DNA from: CAJXCL01 sp964394335
GTDB lineage: Bacteria > Nitrospinota > Nitrospinia > CAJXCL01
Length of the DNA: 8,901 nt
Assembly: GCA_964394335.1 (NCBI GenBank)
Contig: CAYMVZ010000099.1
Span: forward strand, 1 to 8,901
Reading direction: 5' to 3'
The position numbers were made by a program, and so were the translations under genes. The notes under the pieces were generated by a model that made no database searches, was not told the DNA's origin, and saw only the letters and a program-made list of their open reading frames with translations. How positions within the stretch are numbered: the first letter of the stretch is position 1; each line of letters opens with the position of its first letter. Shown in pieces: positions 6,611 through 8,901 of the stretch.

Positions 6611-6941
6611 ATTAAAAAACTTAAAGGTCGGTATGGTTCTTGCGAGAGACGCTGAGGATCTCAATGGCCGTGTTTTGCTGAAGTCAGGAGCAAAAATCAC
6701 CGAAAAAAATCTGAAAATTTTAAAGTCCTGGGGAGTTACTGAATTCGATGTTCAAAAAGCCACGAAGGAAGATATTGAAAATATCGCTTGCAAGGACTTG
6801 AGCCCGGAACTTCTGGAAAAAGCTGAAGCAGAGGTCACTCGTTTCTTTAGTCATACGGACAGTTCACACCCCGCTGTCAAGGAACTATTTGATTTATGCG
6901 TTATACGGAAAGCAAAATCGATTTCAGGGAAGAAAGCGTAG
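6597..6941 (+). CDS. small HD-GYP-N-terminal-like protein, partner of HDOD/GGDEF genes
   Basis: A soluble 114-residue protein of unknown biochemical role. Residues 5-50 (LKNLKVGMVLARDAEDLNGR, then LLKSGAKIT and a helix ending in GVTEFDV) match the small beta-rich module that often sits at the N-terminus of HD-GYP proteins. Residues 70-110 form a predicted helical tail with HPAVKELFDLC and a basic end. No HD-GYP domain follows; the next gene encodes HDOD instead. The GTG at 6597 is preceded by AAGG (6587-6590) at 6 bases and overlaps the end of the GGDEF gene by 14 bases, a sign of translational coupling. An ATG at 6595 is out of frame and stops at once. Its position suggests a role in the same c-di-GMP/HDOD pathway, by inference only. 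Confidence 0.75.
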   Translation: MTIIKLKNLKVGMVLARDAEDLNGRVLLKSGAKITEKNLKILKSWGVTEFDVQKATKEDIENIACKDLSPELLEKAEAEVTRFFSHTDSSHPAVKELFDLCVIRKAKSISGKKA

Positions 6942-7010
6942 AGCGGCACAGTCGTAGCCAAAATAAATTTACCGCAGAGCAAGCAAAGATTGCTGATATT
7001 ATATTTTAGG

Positions 7011-7056
7011 GATCAGTGGTCAGTTATCGGGGATCAAGAATAAAAAATCCGGCCCC
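7011..7056. repeat. short degenerate repeat (ATCAGTGGTCAGTTATC)
   Basis: GGATCAGTGGTCAGTTATCG followed by GGGATCA contains near-repeated GATCAG/GTCAG words of the kind dispersed in many environmental genomes. It lies in the 186-base gap 6942-7127, which otherwise shows no gene and no obvious terminator. Confidence 0.3.
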
Positions 7057-7115
7057 TCATCCCTGTCCCCTCTATGATTTTTCTGCTTACTCAGCGTTTT
7101 TTGTGGTGAAAAAAT

Positions 7116-7120
7116 AAGGA
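7116..7120 (+). promoter_or_regulatory. Shine-Dalgarno of the HDOD gene
   Basis: AAGGA lies 7 bases before ATG 7128 and supports that start. Confidence 0.6.
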
Positions 7121-7127
7121 TGAAATA

Positions 7128-7970
7128 ATGAATAGTCCTGATGATTTAATAAAAGATAGAGTTCAGATTTCGTCACAGATGATGATATTCAATCAGCTCC
7201 AAGAGGCTATCAACAATCCGGAAATTTCGTTTTCGGATATTGCCGGGATCATTAACAATGACTCGTCCCTATGCCTTCGCCTGCTGAAAATTGCTAATAG
7301 TTCCCTATACTCTTTCCCAACAAGGATTGAAACAATTACTCAAGCTGTCACAGTTATAGGAACCAATCAATTGCGAGACATGGTCTTGGCCACTACTGTA
7401 TTAAAATCGTTTAATGGAATATCAGATGATTTAATCAATATGGACTTATTTTGGCGGCACAGCATCGCCTGCGGTCTGGCTTCGAGAATTATCGCCACTT
7501 ATAGGCGCGAGCTCAATGTTGACCGCTTCTATGTCAGTGGGTTAATGCATGACATCGGCCGATTAATTTTATATATAAAAATTCCGGAGCAAGTGAACAA
7601 GGCGCTGAACCTGTCTCAAACCCAGGACAAACTTTTGCACGTTGCAGAGTGCGATGTCATAGGGTATGACCATGCAGCGATTGGAGGCGCATTACTCCGA
7701 GCCTGGAAACTCCCGGAAAGTCTGGTAGAAGCAGTGGCTTTCCACCATGCTCCTTCAAATGCAACACATTATCCTGCTGAGGCCGCTGTTGTTCATTTAG
7801 CTGATATTATTGCAAACGCCTTGCAGATAGGCAATAGCGGTGCATTCTTCGTGCAACCTCTGGATACCGCCGCATGGGAGGTTATAGGACTTCCTTCAAG
7901 CACCATATCGGCGATTATAAATCAGATTGACAGGCAGTTTGCCGATACGGTTGAGATGTTTTTAATCTGA
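7128..7970 (+). CDS. HDOD domain-containing signalling protein
   Basis: A 280-residue cytoplasmic protein made almost wholly of one HDOD (HD-related output) domain. HDOD proteins act in bacterial signal transduction, often beside GGDEF, GAF and histidine-kinase proteins, and their chemistry is mostly unproven. The N-terminal helical part (residues 20-100) has the family pattern of NNDSSLCLRLLKIANSSLYS and ITQAVTVIGTNQLRDMVLAT. The HD-like core shows H111 (FWRHS), H141-D142 (GLMHDIGRL), H182 (GYDHAAIGG), H206-H207 (AFHH) and D226 (HLADIIA). That is nearly the whole metal-ligand order of true HD phosphohydrolases, and many HDOD proteins have lost several of these. No GYP motif is present. ATG 7128 has an SD at 7 bases. 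It lies 186 bases after the 114-aa gene and before the GAF-like gene, all on one strand. Confidence 0.9.
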   Translation: MNSPDDLIKDRVQISSQMMIFNQLQEAINNPEISFSDIAGIINNDSSLCLRLLKIANSSLYSFPTRIETITQAVTVIGTNQLRDMVLATTVLKSFNGISDDLINMDLFWRHSIACGLASRIIATYRRELNVDRFYVSGLMHDIGRLILYIKIPEQVNKALNLSQTQDKLLHVAECDVIGYDHAAIGGALLRAWKLPESLVEAVAFHHAPSNATHYPAEAAVVHLADIIANALQIGNSGAFFVQPLDTAAWEVIGLPSSTISAIINQIDRQFADTVEMFLI

Positions 7971-8002
7971 ACGTGCTTAGCGAGCGCATTTCCATTGGTC
8001 TT

Positions 8003-8098
8003 GCAGAGCTAAGTTCAGCTTTGCCACGGGGTTAGCGAACGAACTTAAAATAAAATTAAACTTTACATTGATTTCGACAAAGCTGAGCTTAGCTCTGC
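8003..8098. repeat. long inverted repeat after the HDOD gene
   Basis: The arms 8003-8025 (GCAGAGCTAAGTTCAGCTTT, then GCC) and 8076-8098 (GACAAAGCTGAGCTTAGCTC, then TGC) are complementary at 21 of 23 positions around a 50-base loop. The loop carries the 27 bp word shared with 2611-2637. There is no T-tract after the second arm, so it is more likely a palindromic repeat element than a simple terminator, though it could slow transcription leaving the HDOD gene. Confidence 0.6.
8030..8056 (-). repeat. 27 bp word, inverted partner of 2611-2637
   Basis: The reverse complement equals 2611-2637 at 26 of 27 positions. It lies in the loop of the inverted repeat 8003-8098. Confidence 0.65.
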
Positions 8099-8122
8099 CA
8101 TCCATGGTCTCAACCCTTCGGG

Positions 8123-8166
8123 TGGCTTTTTAAAAGCCATCCAATTTTACCATCATGGTAAAATTG
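8123..8166. repeat. two adjacent hairpins in the leader of the GAF-like gene
   Basis: TGGCTTTT (8123-8130) and AAAAGCCA (8132-8139) form a tight 8 bp palindrome. Directly after it, CAATTTTACCA (8142-8152) and TGGTAAAATTG (8156-8166) form a perfect 11 bp stem with a 3-base loop. A smaller stem, GAAGA/TCTTC (8168-8172 and 8176-8180), follows. They could terminate upstream transcription or structure the leader of the gene at 8206, although no T-run follows the stems. Confidence 0.55.
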
Positions 8167-8190
8167 TGAAGATTCTCTTCGGTCTTACCG

Positions 8191-8206
8191 CGGGGAGCTT
8201 CAATTA
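8191..8206 (+). promoter_or_regulatory. repeat-derived ribosome-binding site
   Basis: CGGGGAGCTTCAATTA contains GGGGAG (8192-8197) 8 bases before ATG 8206, a good SD. The whole 16-base word also occurs inverted at 2570-2585 inside a repeat cluster, so this SD seems to come from dispersed repeat DNA. Confidence 0.5.
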
Positions 8207-8901
8207 TGACTAACAGCCAAAATGATAAAAATCTGATGAAAGACAAGGATGCGCGCATCGCGTACCTTGAGAAGGTCTGCCAGTGGGATCTGTTTTTCCT
8301 TGACTTAATCGCTTCATTGGGAGATTTGCACGGGGATGGCTTCCTTAACAAGGATGTTAATGCAATATTTAGTTTAACCAGGATGCACTTAAAACGTTTT
8401 GTGGATTTCAAGGCTATAGCGTTTTTTAATGTCGATGAATCAGATTTCGGCTTTGTTATAGAAAATTGTGATCCCGAATCAGAGCGGGAGTTAGTACTGA
8501 AAATAGTGGATTATTTAATCGAAGATGGCACTTTTGCCTGGGCACTGAACCAAAACCGTCCTGTGGTAGTTAAGACGAGCCACTTTGGACACACGTTGAT
8601 CCTTCATGTCCTGTCGACAAAAATACGGGTCCGGGGCATGTTTGTCGGTGTGCTTGACAACAAAAAGCCTAATGTGACGGACGCCCAATTACATCCACTT
8701 TCTATTGCTCTTCATTATGCTGCAAGCGCTCTTGAGAGTACCGCTCTCTATAGGATGCTTTCCGATCACAATAAAAATCTCCAGAATACCGTTAAAAAGC
8801 GAACACAAGAATTGGAAAATCAGGCAGAAAAACTAAAACAGGAGATCAGTAAAGAACCCCGTGCTTCCGCACGGGGCATTAAAAACCTAAATCCATTTGC
8901 T
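8206..8901 (+). CDS. GAF-like sensor protein with coiled coil, C-terminus beyond the window
   Basis: An open frame of 232 codons without a stop up to the window edge, so partial at its 3' end. Residues 8-30 are a short charged helix and about 30-180 look like a GAF-type sensory domain (FKAIAFFNVDESDFGFVIEN, RVRGMFVGVLDN, LSIALHYAASALESTALY). Residues 180-216 form a coiled coil (LYRMLSDHNKNLQNTVKKRT, then QELENQAEKLKQEISKE) of the type that joins GAF to PAS, histidine kinase or GGDEF domains. After residue 217 the pattern breaks into PRASARGIKNLNPFA, encoded by a GC-rich hairpin and AT-rich DNA, which does not look like natural continuation. The gene may be interrupted there. The start is ATG 8206 with GGGGAG 8 bases upstream. 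Ligand and output domain are unknown. Confidence 0.7.
   Translation, partial: MTNSQNDKNLMKDKDARIAYLEKVCQWDLFFLDLIASLGDLHGDGFLNKDVNAIFSLTRMHLKRFVDFKAIAFFNVDESDFGFVIENCDPESERELVLKIVDYLIEDGTFAWALNQNRPVVVKTSHFGHTLILHVLSTKIRVRGMFVGVLDNKKPNVTDAQLHPLSIALHYAASALESTALYRMLSDHNKNLQNTVKKRTQELENQAEKLKQEISKEPRASARGIKNLNPFA
8857..8876. mobile_element. perfect GC-rich hairpin, possible IS200/IS605-type end
   Basis: CCCCGTGC (8857-8864) and GCACGGGG (8869-8876) make a perfect 8 bp stem with loop TTCC. It lies inside an open reading frame just where the coiled-coil pattern stops, and AT-rich sequence (CATTAAAAACC) follows. Subterminal hairpins of this size mark the ends of IS200/IS605 elements. No transposase is visible in the last 25 bases, so the assignment is tentative. 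A structured dispersed repeat is the alternative. Confidence 0.35.

Noticed and set aside
8123..8139. Intrinsic terminator of the HDOD gene
   Set aside because: The stem has T/A pairs at its tip and no following T-tract; it lies more than 150 bases after the stop codon among other repeats.
8130..8411. 93-codon minus-strand open frame
   Set aside because: It lies opposite the 8206 gene and its leader hairpins, and has no domain or SD; the plus-strand gene has a good SD and a GAF-like pattern.

Overview
The window reads as a chromosomal segment of a Gram-negative-type bacterium with AT-rich coding DNA. All recognisable genes lie on the + strand and all intergenic gaps are crowded with GC-richer interspersed repeats. 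Repeat-laden spacers together with HDOD and GGDEF signalling genes are familiar from environmental lineages such as Nitrospirota, Desulfobacterota, Omnitrophota or anammox planctomycetes. The sequence alone does not decide between them.

Layout. Bases 1-352 are a spacer with a possible insertion-sequence end, one copy of a dispersed repeat and a 15-codon mini-ORF behind a strong Shine-Dalgarno. Next comes a polyprenyl-phosphate glycosyl-1-phosphate transferase of the MraY/WecA family (353-1474). A 433-base spacer follows, holding a ~200 bp inverted-repeat element into which a 69 bp repeat appears to have inserted. Then come a low-molecular-weight phosphatase (1908-2378) and another repeat-rich spacer (2379-2759) with two more copies of the 69 bp repeat. 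DNA polymerase I follows (start judged to be 2760, end 5477). The last part is a signalling cluster: a receiver-GGDEF response regulator whose receiver is broken by a one-base frameshift (5584-6610); an overlapping 114-aa protein resembling the N-terminal module of HD-GYP proteins (6597-6941); an HDOD protein that keeps a nearly full HD-type set of His/Asp residues (7128-7970); and a GAF-like/coiled-coil protein running off the window (from 8206). A perfect GC-rich hairpin inside that last gene may mark a mobile-element insertion.

How the genes may work together. The transferase would start a lipid-linked surface glycan, and LMW phosphatases often accompany such loci, although the two genes are separated here by repeats. 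polA is housekeeping. The last four genes look like one c-di-GMP/HDOD signalling module: the first two overlap, the others follow in the same direction, and similar sets of receiver-GGDEF, HDOD and GAF proteins are common.

Main points for a second look: (1) the three-copy 69 bp repeat and its nested insertion; (2) repeat matches shared in inverted orientation by the spacers before polA and after the HDOD gene, one of which supplies the ribosome-binding site of the last gene; (3) the frameshift plus loss of the conserved Lys in the receiver domain; (4) Asp-to-Glu at the Exo II metal-ligand position of Pol I; (5) the hairpin interrupting the last gene. I saw no CRISPR array, tRNA, rRNA or obviously new defence system.
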